A stretch of DNA of 64,000 nucleotides, taken from Triangularia verruculosa. Taxonomy: Eukaryota > Ascomycota > Sordariomycetes > Sordariales > Podosporaceae. Shown here piece after piece: positions 31,952-43,100 of this stretch. The position numbers and the translations under genes were made by a program. The DNA lies in NCBI GenBank assembly GCA_033296885.1, contig MU864014.1:22136-86135 (forward strand), in the 5' to 3' direction. Within the stretch, counting starts at the first letter, position 1. Every line of letters begins with the position of its first letter. The notes under the pieces are model-generated. The model was given only the letters and a program-made list of their open reading frames with translations. It was not told the origin of the DNA and ran no database searches.

Positions 31952-33376
31952 ATGGACATCGCCTACGACCACATCCTCGAGTCCAACTTCGAGGACAAGA
32001 GCGACTCCCAAAACAGACAGAACCAGCCCGCCGCTCCACAGGCCAGCCTGAACGAAGATCTCCAGGATGCCTATCGCGCATTCTCCAACAGCCCCTGGGG
32101 CGCAAGAATTGGCGGATTCTTTGGAAGCGTAGTGAAGCAGGTGTGTACCGCTTGTTTGTAGTTGCAAGGTGTAGTGGACCTCGGCACAGCTCTGCTGACA
32201 CCGTCTGTCATCAGGGTGAAAGTATCTACCACGAAGCTCAACAAGAGCTTTCAGCCGTCAGCCAAGATGCCACCCGCGGCTTCACCGATTTGCGCCAAAC
32301 CATCATCAACCGCACCAGATCATTGTCTCTAAACACCTCCCCACCCGCCGACCAAGCCTCCTCCTCCCAAGACAGCGGCGACCAGACCACGCCCACTCGT
32401 GCCAAAGCTCTCTCGTCAGAAGAAGCCCTCGCCGAATCAGAATCCGTACTCTCCCGCCTGAAAGACGAAGCCGCTAAGCGATTGAAAGATCTGCAAAAGG
32501 CCGAAGACGCCGCCGATGAGGCTCTTCTCAGATTCGGCTCCAACCTCCGAGACTTCTTCCGTGATGCCATCCAGATCGCGCCACCTACCAATGACCAAGG
32601 GGACAACCAGGGGAACACCGTCTTGTTCGAGAGCAAAGATGCAGCCGGAAAGAGAGTGATCCACACCTCGCGGTTCGATGCGCAGCTTCACGTCATTCAC
32701 ACCACAACCGAGAACTTTATCAAGGACGGTACCGGTGCCGAGTATGGGACTTGGGCTAAGGAGTTTGACATTGACAAGAAGACGGAGGACATCGCTGCCG
32801 ACCTTGCCAAGTACCCCGAGCTGAGGACGACGATGGAGAAGCTGGTTCCTGATACCGTGCCGTATGCTGATTTCTGGAAGAGGTACTACTTCCTCAGGCA
32901 CGGTATTGAGACCGCTGAGGCTAGGCGTAGGGACTTGCTCAGGGGTAAGAGTGGCACCGCCTATTTGCTTTGATGGGTACATGTGCTAACATTGTCGAAC
33001 AGCTGCCTCGGCCGAAGAGGAAGTTGGCTGGGATGAGGATTCATCCGAGGAGGAAGAGGAGGAGGAATCTAGCGAGGAGGAGTCAAGTGACGAGGAGGCT
33101 GCCCCCGCCAAACCCGCCGTTGCCAAACCCGCACCCACTGCCGAGGTCAAGCGCCCTGGCTCTTCAAACTCTGCCTCTACCATCAACCCAACCACCACCG
33201 CTGCCAAACCGGCCGAGCCTCGCAAGTCTGACGACAGGAAATCGACGGCCGACAGCGATACTAGCTACGATCTTGTCGGTGCCGCGTCCGGCGTCCCCAG
33301 TCAGGCACCCAACAGTCCCAAGGACGCCAAGAAACTCGACGACAGCGATGATAGCGACGAGGAGGACTGGGAGTAA
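31952..33376 (+). CDS. BSD domain-containing protein (Dos2-like)
   Basis: Exons 31952-32140, 32215-32944 and 33003-33376 (introns 74 and 58 nt), giving 430 aa. The N terminus carries SPWGARIGGFFGSVVKQ, followed by a helical region (GESIYHEAQQELSAV and on). A BSD domain lies at about 238-292 and ends in the signature PYADFWKRYYFLRH. Exon 3 encodes a long acidic Glu/Ser/Asp tail (WDEDSSEEEEEEESSEEE and on) ending DDSDEEDWE. This order of BSD domain then acidic tail is that of the fungal Dos2-type proteins. The molecular function is poorly known, and BSD domains are mostly protein-interaction modules. The acidic tail suggests contact with basic partners such as histones or ribosomal proteins (inference). 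Confidence 0.9.
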
Positions 33377-33899
33377 GCAAGGCAGACTGAACACAAGGGT
33401 CAGTATTTGGGTGACGTTATAGCGGGAAACATGGATAGGCGGCGTTTTATCTGTTGAATAATTTTTGGATTTTTTATTGTTTTCGTTTAAATCAACGGGG
33501 ATCCATAATTAGTATCATTTACTCCGCAGAATGATGGGAGTTGATTTGTGTCTTGATCAAAGCGTGCTTCTATTTATTGATTCTCGTCTAGGCTTCTCTC
33601 TCTTCTGGTCTTGTTGTTGACGTATAGTGTGTGAGATTGACAAAAGGCCGTCGTGAGCAATTGGTAGTAGCACTACAAGCCAAAGACGGAAAGAAACTCG
33701 GGTGCCCTCTACAACTTGCCAGCGATGACTTACTATAGCATCCTCCAAAAGATGCTCCATCAGAAGTAGGACCAAAGAGAGAACCCCGGACGAGAATGCA
33801 GTGTTCGTAACATTGGGTATCTGTTTTCCTTTCCCCGCCCTCCATCCGCTTATAAAACCCCCCATTCTTTTAAATCCATTCAAATCACCCAACAATTTT
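33377..33899. other. Convergent 3' flanks (BSD-domain gene and TSR2)
   Basis: A 523-nt AT-rich spacer between two converging stop codons; presumably two 3' UTRs. Nothing else is seen. Confidence 0.5.
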
Positions 33900-34599
33900 T
33901 CACCTCTTCTTCCTAGTAACAGTCTGAAACCCATCCTCATCCACCTCGGGCTCTTGCTTTTCCTTTCTTGGCATCGCCGCATCATCAGCAACCAGCTTCG
34001 GGGCATCCGCCATATCCTCATCATCCTCTTCTCCTTCCTCGTCATCATCATCATCATCCGTATCCCACTCCCCCTCCTCCTCCTCCTCTTGGTCTTGTCC
34101 CTTTTGAAAAACGATTTTCCTCCCCTTCTTATCGGCATATCTCTTGGCAAGACTTTCAACCTCGTCAAACTTCCCTTTCAAGCAGTCTTTACGGAGTCGA
34201 ATGATTTGCTCGGCGACTTCGTACGCCGAGTCGTCGTCGACGTTGACTTCGAATTCGTCTAGCATGACGTTGAGGAGGAATTCTTCGACGTATTCGGCGT
34301 CTGGTTCGGAAGAAGATGAAGAGGAAAGGTGGGTGGTGAGTTGGGCGGGGGAAAAGTGGGAGATGTCGGGGAAGAGTTCGGTGGAGATGGCGCCGGCGAA
34401 CCAGTCGCGTTTGTCCGAGGAGGAGGGGCCGCCCCAGTTGTTTTGGACGGCGAGGGTGAGGGCTGGCCAGAGGTGGAGGGTGAGGGAGATGGCGCGTTCG
34501 AAGGTTGTGTGGATTTTTGCTGGAGGGAGGGGGGTTAGGTTATGGGGGTTGAGAGGGGGGGAGGGGGAAGGGGGGGGTACCTGGTGATGGGGATTCCAT
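33900..34599 (-). CDS. tsr2: Pre-rRNA-processing protein TSR2
   Basis: Exon 1 is 34599-34581 (19 nt: MESPSP plus one base) and exon 2 is 34519-33900, with intron 34580-34520 (GTACCC donor, CCAG acceptor), giving 212 aa. The conserved TSR2 core starts at once: FERAISLTLHLWPALTLAVQ, NNWGG, then KRDWFAGAI and VEEFLLNVMLDEFEVNVDD, continuing to SAYEVAEQIIRLRKDC. The C-terminal third is an acidic run (EEEEEGEWDTDDDDDDEEGE) and a basic end. In yeast, Tsr2 is the escortin that delivers ribosomal protein eS26 to the 40S precursor. A tiny first exon is easy to miss, but the ATG and intron fit well. The gene is divergent from FMP52. Confidence 0.93.
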
Positions 34600-35366
34600 G
34601 GTGGGCGATGTGTGAGTTGATCTGGGTGGGAAAATACAACAGTTTGAATTGAAGGGTTTGCGATGAGGGTGTTTGTTATGGTGGTGGTGGTACGGTCAAG
34701 ATGGTGGTCGTGGAGGGGTTGCTGTTGGCCCTTCGAGATTTTTTTCTTGCGCCAAAGCTCACTTGGAGCTGCGGGTTGCCCCGCCATTCGAGTTTGCGAC
34801 GCAGAGCAACCTTGATGGGCTGTGGGGGTTAGGGTTGGTTGTGTGCATGATCGTGTGACCACCACACTTTGACCGAAGGCTAGGTAGGTCGGCCCGTCAT
34901 TATGATAGCTCTGGACATGTCTCCAGATATATGCTCCTATCATCACCTCTAATCCAGGTCCATGCTCTCAGAGGCTTTTGAGATAGTATAGAACATATCT
35001 CGAAAGCTATGACAGCTTGGCTCCGTGTCAAAGATGCCAAGACGCAATGACGGCATTGGTCAAGAATGCGACGACAGGGGCTCGCATTGTTCTAGCCGCT
35101 TCCAACGGTCCATCAACAGGTGCGAGCTCCGTGGTGCACCGTGGACTGCCGTGCTCTTGTCCCCCGCGTTGACTCCCGTGTTGCGTATCTCAAAAGAAGC
35201 CTATTTGAACGTCTTGGGTCTTAACCCCATTAGTTGCGAGCAGCTCACGGCATCAATCCAGCTCGCTCACTTCACTCACCCACCAAGCCTCAAGCTCTTT
35301 TCCATCCCGTGATATCACACGATTCACTCACTCACTCACCTCACAATCACAACAGCACCAAAAAAA
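34600..35366. promoter_or_regulatory. Divergent promoter region (TSR2 / FMP52)
   Basis: 767 nt between two divergent start codons. It contains a weak imperfect hairpin (34901-34942) and, before the plus-strand ATG, repeated CTCACTCAC words. No gene is recognised. Confidence 0.5.
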
Positions 35367-36086
35367 ATGGCCCAACCCTCCACAGCAGTAATAGGTTCAA
35401 CCGGCCTCGTCGGCTCCTACATCCTCTCCACCCTCCTCTCCCAAAACCTCCCCGTCACCACCATCTCCCGCCGCGCCCCCAAAGCAACCGGCCCAACCCT
35501 CAACCCCATCATCGAACCCAACACCGACCTCTGGGCCACCTCCCTCACCTCCTTATCCCCCCCACCAAAAACCGTCTTTTCCGCCTTGGGAACAACCCGC
35601 GCCGCTGCCGGCGGCATCGCGAACCAGTGGAAAATCGACCACGACCTCAACGTCGCGCTCGCCCGCGCGGCCAAAGAATCCGGTGTGAAGACCTTTGTTT
35701 TTGTCTCCAGCGGCGGGACGAGGGGGTTGTTCAGTAACTGGGCGCCGTACTCCAAGATGAAGATTGGAGTCGAGGATACGATCAAGGAGTTGGGGTTTGA
35801 CAATGCTGTTGTGCTCCGGCCGGGGTTCATTCTGGGGGAGAGGGAGGAGCGTCGGTTCTCGGGGGAGGAGCAGGCGAGGGGGGCGGCGAGGGCGGTGGGA
35901 AGGTGGTTTGGGCTGGGGCTGCAGGATAGGTTTGCGCAGGAGGGGGAGGTGATTGCGAGGGCGGCGGTGAAGGCGGTGGAGATGATTGATAAGGGGGAGG
36001 CGAAGGAGAGGTTTTGGGTTTTGGAGCAGGGGGATATTGTGAGGTTGGGGAGGGAGGAGTGGAAGAAGGAGGAGGGGGGGAAGTGA
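35367..36086 (+). CDS. fmp52: FMP52-like NAD(P)-binding protein, mitochondrial outer membrane
   Basis: Single exon, 239 aa, ATG after an A-run. A Rossmann fold opens with STAVIGSTGLVGSYILSTLL (dinucleotide-binding GSTGLVG). It continues with TISRRAPKATG, FSALGTTRAAAGGIANQWKI, TFVFVSSGGTRG and YSKMKIGVEDTIKELGF, and ends WVLEQGDIVRLGREEW. This is the short atypical SDR family called FMP52, found at the yeast mitochondrial outer membrane; the reaction is unknown. The gene shows the composition switch of this region very clearly: the first half uses C-ending codons and the second half is G-rich. Confidence 0.93.
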   Translation: MAQPSTAVIGSTGLVGSYILSTLLSQNLPVTTISRRAPKATGPTLNPIIEPNTDLWATSLTSLSPPPKTVFSALGTTRAAAGGIANQWKIDHDLNVALARAAKESGVKTFVFVSSGGTRGLFSNWAPYSKMKIGVEDTIKELGFDNAVVLRPGFILGEREERRFSGEEQARGAARAVGRWFGLGLQDRFAQEGEVIARAAVKAVEMIDKGEAKERFWVLEQGDIVRLGREEWKKEEGGK

Positions 36087-36809
36087 TGGGAGGGTTGTGG
36101 GAATAAGTAGTTAATTTTTGGCGTGAGGGATCGGGTTGATGTTTTGGCTGGGACCAGTGAGATTGTATATTATGGGTGTGTAGGAAGGACCATCTCTATT
36201 GCTAATCATGAGGTACATAGGTACCTTACTTCGATGAGGTTTAGTGGCATCGAAGGGAGATATTGGGCACCATAGCTCCACGTACACAGTCCAAGTAGCC
36301 CATAGGACTCAGACCATAGAGCTATGTGGTGCCCTGCATCTCCCTTCCATGCCACTAAACCTCATCGTAGTAGACGCTTAGGTATCTCAGTCTCAGATTT
36401 TTACTTCTGACTCGTCGCCATGACTGTAGCGTACGATACGGAGTAACACACCACTCTAAGCCAAGAAGAACTAGAAAACAAGCTTAAAGTGTTAGTATTC
36501 ATCCCATCCCACATTGGCCATTCCCCTGAACAATTGTGTGAGCTGCGGGAAAAGCTGCCCCACTACGGATACCCCGCCACCACCACCACCGCGGCACCCG
36601 CTCCGGCCGTCTATCATATCGAGACATTTCAGCGCGTGCTTCCACGCTTCACTCACCCACACCACTCACTCACTTTCACTTTTCTGACATACCCCTCCAA
36701 CCATCTCACTCCATCATCGTCAAAGCCGTCAACAGCCAACAACACCGCGCTCTCACAGCTGACTCACCCCTCACCCCTCACCCCCATCCCCATCCATCAG
36801 GCACACACA
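36087..36809. promoter_or_regulatory. Intergenic, FMP52 3' flank to riboflavin kinase promoter
   Basis: A 723-nt spacer that includes a strong inverted repeat at 36233-36366, listed separately. After about 36480 the sequence becomes C-rich, like a leader (CACTCACCCAC words). Confidence 0.5.
36233..36366. repeat. Near-perfect inverted repeat (hairpin, 46/48-nt arms)
   Basis: The left arm 36233-36278 starts GATGAGGTTTAGTGGCAT. The right arm 36319-36366 ends ATGCCACTAAACCTCATC and is its reverse complement, with four mismatches and one 2-nt bulge. The 40-nt spacer contains a smaller stem (AGTCC with GGACT). Weaker complementarity continues a few bases outside both arms. It is intergenic. It could be a MITE-like element, a small-RNA precursor or a cruciform. 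Confidence 0.85.
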
Positions 36810-37433
36810 ATGGAATCCCAACCCCCAACCGGCACCACCACCGCCTCAGGCACCCGCCCCCTCCTAATCGGGCCCCCCTCCGGACCCAGTCCCCCCTACC
36901 CCTACCGCATGTCCGGCCCCGTCATCCCCGGCTTCGGCCGCGGCTCCAAAGACCTCGGCATCCCCACCGCCAACCTCCCCGTCAACACCCCCCTCACCCC
37001 CTGGATCTCTTCCATTTCTTCGGGTGTCTACTTCGGCTGGGCATCCCTCCTCCTGCCCCCGACCCACCCAAACTACTCCCCAGCGCCAAACGCCGTCTGG
37101 TCGGTTTTCCCAATGGTCATGTCCATCGGGTACAACCCCTTCTACAAAAACGACACCCGCTCCGCCGAAGTCCACGTCCTCCACAAATTCGACCAGGACT
37201 TTTACGGAGTCGAGACTAGGTTGTTGATCATGGGGTATATCCGTGACGAGAGGGACTATAAAGGGGTGGAGGAGCTCGTCGAGGATATTATGTTTGACTG
37301 TGAGGTTGCGAGACGGTCGCTGGAGAGGCCGGGGTGGAGGGTGAAGGAGTTGGGGGGGGAGTTTGAGGGGGGGTGGTTGGTTCGGACTCACGATGAGGAG
37401 GTGGATAAGGAGGGTCAGAAGGCGAGTTTATGA
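36810..37433 (+). CDS. fmn1: Riboflavin kinase (FMN1)
   Basis: Single exon, 207 aa. The first suitable ATG is at 36810 in CACACAATGGAATCC. The riboflavin kinase fold shows GPVIPGFGRGSKDLG followed by the substrate and metal motif IPTANLPV (PTAN at about 52-55), then SGVYFGWA, MVMSIGYNPFYKN, SAEVHVLHKFDQDFYG and GYIRDERDY. The enzyme makes FMN from riboflavin and ATP. There is no FAD synthetase domain, as expected for a eukaryotic monofunctional enzyme. The acidic C-terminal tail beyond WLVRTHD is probably disordered. Confidence 0.95.
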   Translation: MESQPPTGTTTASGTRPLLIGPPSGPSPPYPYRMSGPVIPGFGRGSKDLGIPTANLPVNTPLTPWISSISSGVYFGWASLLLPPTHPNYSPAPNAVWSVFPMVMSIGYNPFYKNDTRSAEVHVLHKFDQDFYGVETRLLIMGYIRDERDYKGVEELVEDIMFDCEVARRSLERPGWRVKELGGEFEGGWLVRTHDEEVDKEGQKASL

Positions 37434-37968
37434 ATGGAAACAATTTTTCGAGGTTGGGAAGGGGGGATGGATAGAGTCATGGATTAGAGGGAAATAGATA
37501 AAAGGCAAGCGATATCCAAATCTCGATTTTTTATCAGTCAAAGTGTTTTTTTATCTTCAGTTAGGGGCAACAGTGTAAAATAAATAGGTATCTCCATCCA
37601 AGATCATACACAGTCCAAAAAGTCAAGAAAGGTGTATAGATCGCTTCTTGTTTATGTATGTACCTCCAATCACCTGCAAACAAACATGTTCCAAAACTCA
37701 TTCATTCCAAAAAACGCTGATGGATATCAACGTACGTCGAAGCAAGCCAGAGAAAAAAAACAGACAACAAAACACCATTTCAAATGCCCCTCCCCTTTCC
37801 TGCCCAATTCACGCTCGTTTTATTTTTAGGTGTCTCCAAAAGCCCATTTCATTCAAGGGATATAAAACTCGAATCCCGTATTACCCCCCCTCTCCCATCT
37901 CTTTCCCAAACCTTTTTTGCGCTCGCGCTTTCTCATCTTCTTCTTCGTCTTCTTGTTCTTCTTCTTCT
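37434..37968. other. Convergent 3' flanks (riboflavin kinase and AcuK/ERT1 genes)
   Basis: 535 nt between converging stops, AT-rich, with a CTT/CTTCTT-rich tract at about 37930-37970 next to the AcuK stop. No gene is recognised. Confidence 0.5.
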
Positions 37969-40150
37969 TTAAACCGCTAATTGGTTGTGATTACGGTAGT
38001 AACATGGTAGAAACTGCACACTCTGTTAGCCCAAGCTGTCGCAATGGTAATGAAGCAGTAAGAAAAAAACTCACGTTAATAACAAACAACATCGGCATGT
38101 CAAACATATCCCGCTTGATCGTCCACGTATAGCTGCACTCCAGCTTCCCGTCCTTCTCCAGCCTCGAGATCCCGTGCTCCCCGTCAATCTTCGCCACCCG
38201 GTTGCTCAGAATGCTATTCCGAGAATCCTTTGCTTGTTGCGGGCTCGCCTGGGGTTTGCTCTCCTCCCCTCCGCCTTCACTGTTGGCGGGTTTGTCAGTG
38301 CGGTACTTGAGCAGCCTGCACTTCCTCGTCATCTTGCCTCTGCTGTCCCCAAAGGCGAGCTGCGAGTAATCTTCGTAGAACTCGACGGCGCTCTCGTGGT
38401 CCATCAGCTCGGCGAGGAAGACTGGTCTTGGGCCGCTTGCGGTGCCGCCGTTCTCTGCGCTCTCGTTGAGGCTCTTGAGTCGCGGCGTGGTGCGCACGCC
38501 GGCGCCGCCGAGGTTGGTGTTGCGGTTGGGTTCTTTCCCGAGGAGGACGTCCTTGGTCCAACCTGTGAGCGCGGTGAAGTCCTTGTTCACGCCGGCGATC
38601 TCGCCCGTGCGTCGGCAGGCCAGAGTAGGACTGGAGGACTGGTTCATGAAGTCCTCATACTCGAATAGCGTCCTTTGGAAGCACTGTTCCATGAAGATGA
38701 GGTCCTGCGTCGTGAGGTTTCGTGTCGACGCAAGAAGCGCAGGCCGGATCGCGGCTAGTGACTTGGCTATGCGAGCAGCGTGGGGCTGGGAAAACCGACT
38801 GGAGAGCACTTCGAAGAGTTTGTGAAAGCTCCCAACATAGTCAAATGATTTTTTGACAGTGTTGTAGATGTACGATGGGTCGCGCTGTCGTTTCTGCAGA
38901 ATGGCCACCTTGTCAAGCTTTCTCAGCTTTGCTGGGCGGTTTGTGTTTGAAGAGCTCTTGGCTGCCACAGGGTTGGGGTATGGTGACATGGTAGGTGATG
39001 GTCGATCATCAAAACCAAAGGTGGTCGGTTGTGGACTGTTGTTCTCGGTGCTGGGGCTCTGAAGACTCGTTGGACCTGCCGGTATTGCGTAGGCGTGAGG
39101 GAGACCATGCTGCAGGTTTCCTTGTGAGTAGATGCCATTGGCGCCAGCATCGAGACCCAGAAACTCTGGAAGCATACGGCTGTCGAAATGGTTTCCAAAC
39201 AGGCCAGCCCCGAAATGTACATCGCCTGGTGGTTGTGACATGCCGGATTCTTGTGGTGGTGTGTCGGCGGCACCGGATGACATGTGCCCAAGCATTCCAA
39301 ACTCCATCGCCCCGTAATGACTCCCGAAGTTCAAGCCGTCAATGTTGAAGTTGAAGATATTAGGGTCGCTTGGGTCGAATGGCAATCCAAATGGCGTCAT
39401 GGGACTCGAGACTGGCGGCGCTACCATTCCGCTTATAGGTGGGTTGCTCGAGGCTTGTTGAAATGTAGGAGACACGGGCGACTGTTGACTGCTGAAAGGT
39501 AAACTCTCCGTTAGGCCTGGTGGTAGGCTTTGCGTTGTTGAATAGACTGGATATTGCGAAGCGTTCGACTGGGCGAAGAAGGTCCTGACGGTGGGTGCAT
39601 CTGACGAAACACTATGGTGTCGGTGGGCTCCGTGCCGTGAACTTGGCGCATTGGGGTTGTAGTTGGGCCCCAATACTGGCCTCAAAGCTTCTGGTGGTGC
39701 ATCGTGGAGATATTTGGCCTTTTTCCTAACGCCATCTTGGCAAGTGTCCTGCAATCCGCGTTTGATACACCGTTGACATGGTCTTTCATCACCTGGACAG
39801 CAGGGTTAGCCAACGAAAAGTGCTTTTGCCTCCCTCCTCGGGTATGCACCGGGGGGGCAACTGCAAGGCTGGAGAACACAAAACATACCACATGTGAGAT
39901 GGGCTCTTTGACAAGCATAGCAGGCTCTCCTAGCCTTCTTCCGCCTTGGGCGTAATGGGTCTTTTGGGTCGTACTTCTTCTTGACCTCACCATTGGCATC
40001 GACGCCATCTGGAGTTTTGTTTTGTTCAGACATTCTCTCGTCTTCGTCTTTATGTTGCGGCTCGTGGTCGTCGTACTCGTTTTCAGTCTCAGACATGGCA
40101 CCCGAGGCTTCTGTCACCTCTAATTCGAAAGGCCCACTGTCTTCCGGCAT
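37969..40150 (-). CDS. acuK: Zn2Cys6 transcription activator of gluconeogenesis (AcuK/ERT1 family)
   Basis: Three exons: 40150-39889, 39792-38075 and 38013-37969 (introns 96 and 61 nt), giving 674 aa. The Zn2Cys6 cluster is C77-x2-C80-x6-C87-x5-C93-x2-C96-x8-C105, in RRACYACQRAHLTCG and DERPCQRCIKRG. The first intron splits it between C87 and G88. The following QDGVRKKAKYLHDAPPEAL is diagnostic of the AcuK/AcuM/ERT1 group. A PAS-like domain follows in the C-terminal half (near EDFMNQSSSPTLACRRTGEI and VNKDFTALTGW). The family ending VECSY-like TWTIKRDMFDMPML is present, and the last exon adds FLPCYYRN and on. In Aspergillus this regulator activates phosphoenolpyruvate carboxykinase and fructose-bisphosphatase genes on gluconeogenic carbon. 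About 5 kb of gene-free DNA lies upstream. Confidence 0.95.
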
Positions 40151-43100
40151 CGCGCCGTGAGCTTCTTATACACGACCAGGTCTTCTATTTAGACGGGACG
40201 GCAATGCAGGACCCCAATTTCTGCCAGACCGCAGGTCACGGCCAGGGAAAGGACGTACTCCGAGATGGGGGTCAGGGGGTCTGAAAGCCCTCCTGCAGGA
40301 GTCCCCACGGCAGTATCACCCACCCCAGGAGTGATTGGCGCTGCACGGCGCTCCTGTTGACAAAAGAAATGTCTGGGAAGTTGAAGGGCAGCACTGTGTG
40401 AGTGGTATGTGCGTGGCAAACCCCAGTACGCCCTCTAATTAAAGCGCGGTGAGCGGCAATGAGGCGGCAGCAAAGCAGGCTAGTTGGCTAACTGCGAGAC
40501 CGGATGTGGCATCAACAGACGCTCTCTCGACCCCTCCAAGCTCCTGACTTTCTTTCACACACACTCTCTCACTTTCTATCTGGGCCTGTAGCCTCCCGTA
40601 ATATGGGATGTTGATCGTCCTTCTCAGATAGAAAAGGGGGCACCTGCGCCAGCTGACGAGGCCTGATACACAACGACAGCGGGCTGTCTCGTATTCTTGG
40701 AGCAGCAGCTTCCTGCCAATGAGCTCGTCGCCGGCTGGCAGATGGCGTCCTTGTACCACGGAGGCAAGACTGGCCGGATCGAGGCGCCGACGTTGAGCAG
40801 GGCAGAGAGAATGCCTGGTGTTGAGGGCAACAGTGCGGCAGCGTCAGCGACGGCTCGTTGGTCACGCGGCGGAGGGGCGGATAGAGCACTCTGATGTCGT
40901 CTGGGGAAGTTCTCAGCGCTGGGTCGTGCACGTTGCACCGCAGTGATAGGAGGGCATTCAGCTGCAGCTATCCGTCACTTATGCTTGTATGAGCCCTTGG
41001 CGCCGCCTTGCAGACGCCTGGGCCTAGATATAATAGGTTCTGGGCTCGAGGTACCGTACCGTACAGTACGGATTCCAAGCAGGACGACTCTCGGTGCGGC
41101 GGATGCGGGACACTCTTGTTGGAACCGAGGGAGTCTTTTTTCAGCGCCCGAGGTTCGATCTCCAGCCTTCGTTGACAACGTGACCCCTCGTTTGAGGCCG
41201 AGGAGTCCCTTCACTGCCAGATCTTTTTCTTTGGCCCCCTGGGGTCTCAGGAAAAAGACAACAAAACGGCCCAGCCCGTGGCCCGTGGCTAGGGACGGAA
41301 AATGCCGTTGTCGACTCGTAATTCGCAGGGGGAGAGAGGGCTGTCTCTGGTGGAATTGGAGGGCGCGGGACGTGGTGCAAAGCGCGGCCAAACCGCAAAA
41401 TATGGCGGTGGTCAAGTATCAGTGGCAGGTGGGGTGCAAATCAGTCAGTCACTTTCCAATTGCCCGTCCTTGCAGCCGTTCCCAGACAGGTGTACCCAGT
41501 CGAGCCCGGTATTTGCTGGCATGGCAGTTGTTGTAGGTGAGTGTGAAAAACTCGAGTGTTGCTTGGCTCTGTGGCTGACGGCGGCTGTTTTGCTGTGAGG
41601 GCGTATCAATCACGTACTTCCCAGTCGAACCGGCTCGGTTTACCTAATGGACGATGCTTCTGAGGACGGACACTCGTAATGGGAATTGTAACAGGTCGTC
41701 GGCGGTGGGAGTCAGTCATGCATCTCACAAGCAAAAAAAGAGATCCCAAATTGCTGGGTTGCCGACCTTCGTCCCATGCGGGCTTGGCGGTGGGGTACTC
41801 GGTACCTGACAGCCGCTACACCAACCTCCCATTGGGCACTGCAGCCCCCGCTGCGACCAGGTACCGGGAACCTAGGACGATACCCGACCAATTCTCCGCC
41901 CCTCTCTTTCCACTGCCAGTTCCAGGTTTCCACTGGCCCGCGCGGACCGCAGCCCGGGAACCGTGGATCATTCTCCAAACGTCCATTTCTAGGTGATACT
42001 CTCGCGAAGACCGGTCAGTGTCTGGACCTCAGTGTCTGGACTAGCCCTGATAGCGGCTGGCGCGCATCGCGTCACCGGAGATGGCTTCATTGTCGTCTTT
42101 TTCTTTTTCTTTCTTCATTTCTTCTTCAACACATGTCTGTCTCACTCTCTCTTCACCGAAGATCCATGTCTCAGCTCTGCTCTGCGACTCTTCCAATCCC
42201 ACTCTCAGACAACAATCTTCAACTCTTCACACCGCCAAGCCAAGGACGACACGCAGATGTTGACAAACAATGCGAGCTCACCTCTCCCCTGTTACAGAGA
42301 GGAACAGCACACCCACTTCACTTGACAGGTGGAAACCAAGCCAGGCACCAAGTCGATCGGCGACGAAGATGGCAATCTGTCAAAGTCCATCCAACCACCC
42401 CATGTAGATATCACGGCTGGAAAAGAAAGGTCTAAGGAGCACGCAAGCCAGCCTACATCTCAGCCATCTGCAGATGCCTTCACACGACGATGACCCCCAA
42501 ACCACTCGCTGTCAATGAACATCCAATCTTGATCTCTATCGATCGGCCCGTTCGGGGATGCACATCGTTCACATCCGCCTGCCTCCATCACCGTATCCTC
42601 AAGGCTGAGACTCGTCCCGTCCCTGCCTATTCAGATCTCTGTCCAGACCGGTGCTGGCCAAGCTGGCGCCTGTGATGGCGGTCGATCAGCCCATGTCTAC
42701 CTCATGGCGGGCCGTGTTTGGGCAATTTCTCCGTGCATCTATTGAGCGTTATCCAGCAAATCCCACATGGGATGTGGATGGCTGGCTGAGCTAGAATCTG
42801 AATTCCGTGACATGGCACTAACGAGCAAAAAGAAAAAGCAAAGAACAAGCCGGTACTAGTGCCCGCCTCCATTGCCCTACGTAGATTGACATCTGCACGC
42901 AAAGAGGCAAGCGTCAAAGTCGGATGAAAGTGTCCGTTATTCTATCACATACTGTCCTATATCTCCCCGGCTTCAATCTTCTACTGCTACCCATCCGATG
43001 GATGTGGTTAGACGCACATTTAGATCGATCTGTCCAACCCCTGGCCCCTCCCCATATCTGCCCGGCTTCCGGATATCGTCACCTCACATTGTCACTTCGT

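Noticed and set aside
34901..34942. Small hairpin (ATGATAG/CTATCAT with inner CTGGA/TCCAG)
   Set aside because: Stems are short and interrupted; expected by chance in a window of this size.
41045..41075. GTACCGTACCGTACAGTACGG palindrome-like tract
   Set aside because: Short and imperfect, with no partner sites or gene context to support an operator.
41140..41165. B-box-like word (GGTTCGATCTCC) suggesting a tRNA
   Set aside because: No acceptor stem, A box or cloverleaf could be built around it; no tRNA or 5S rRNA gene was found elsewhere either.
41776..42435. Plus-strand open frame of about 220 codons upstream of AcuK
   Set aside because: No motif, arbitrary start, and Ser/Pro/Arg-rich composition as expected from translating CT-rich DNA.
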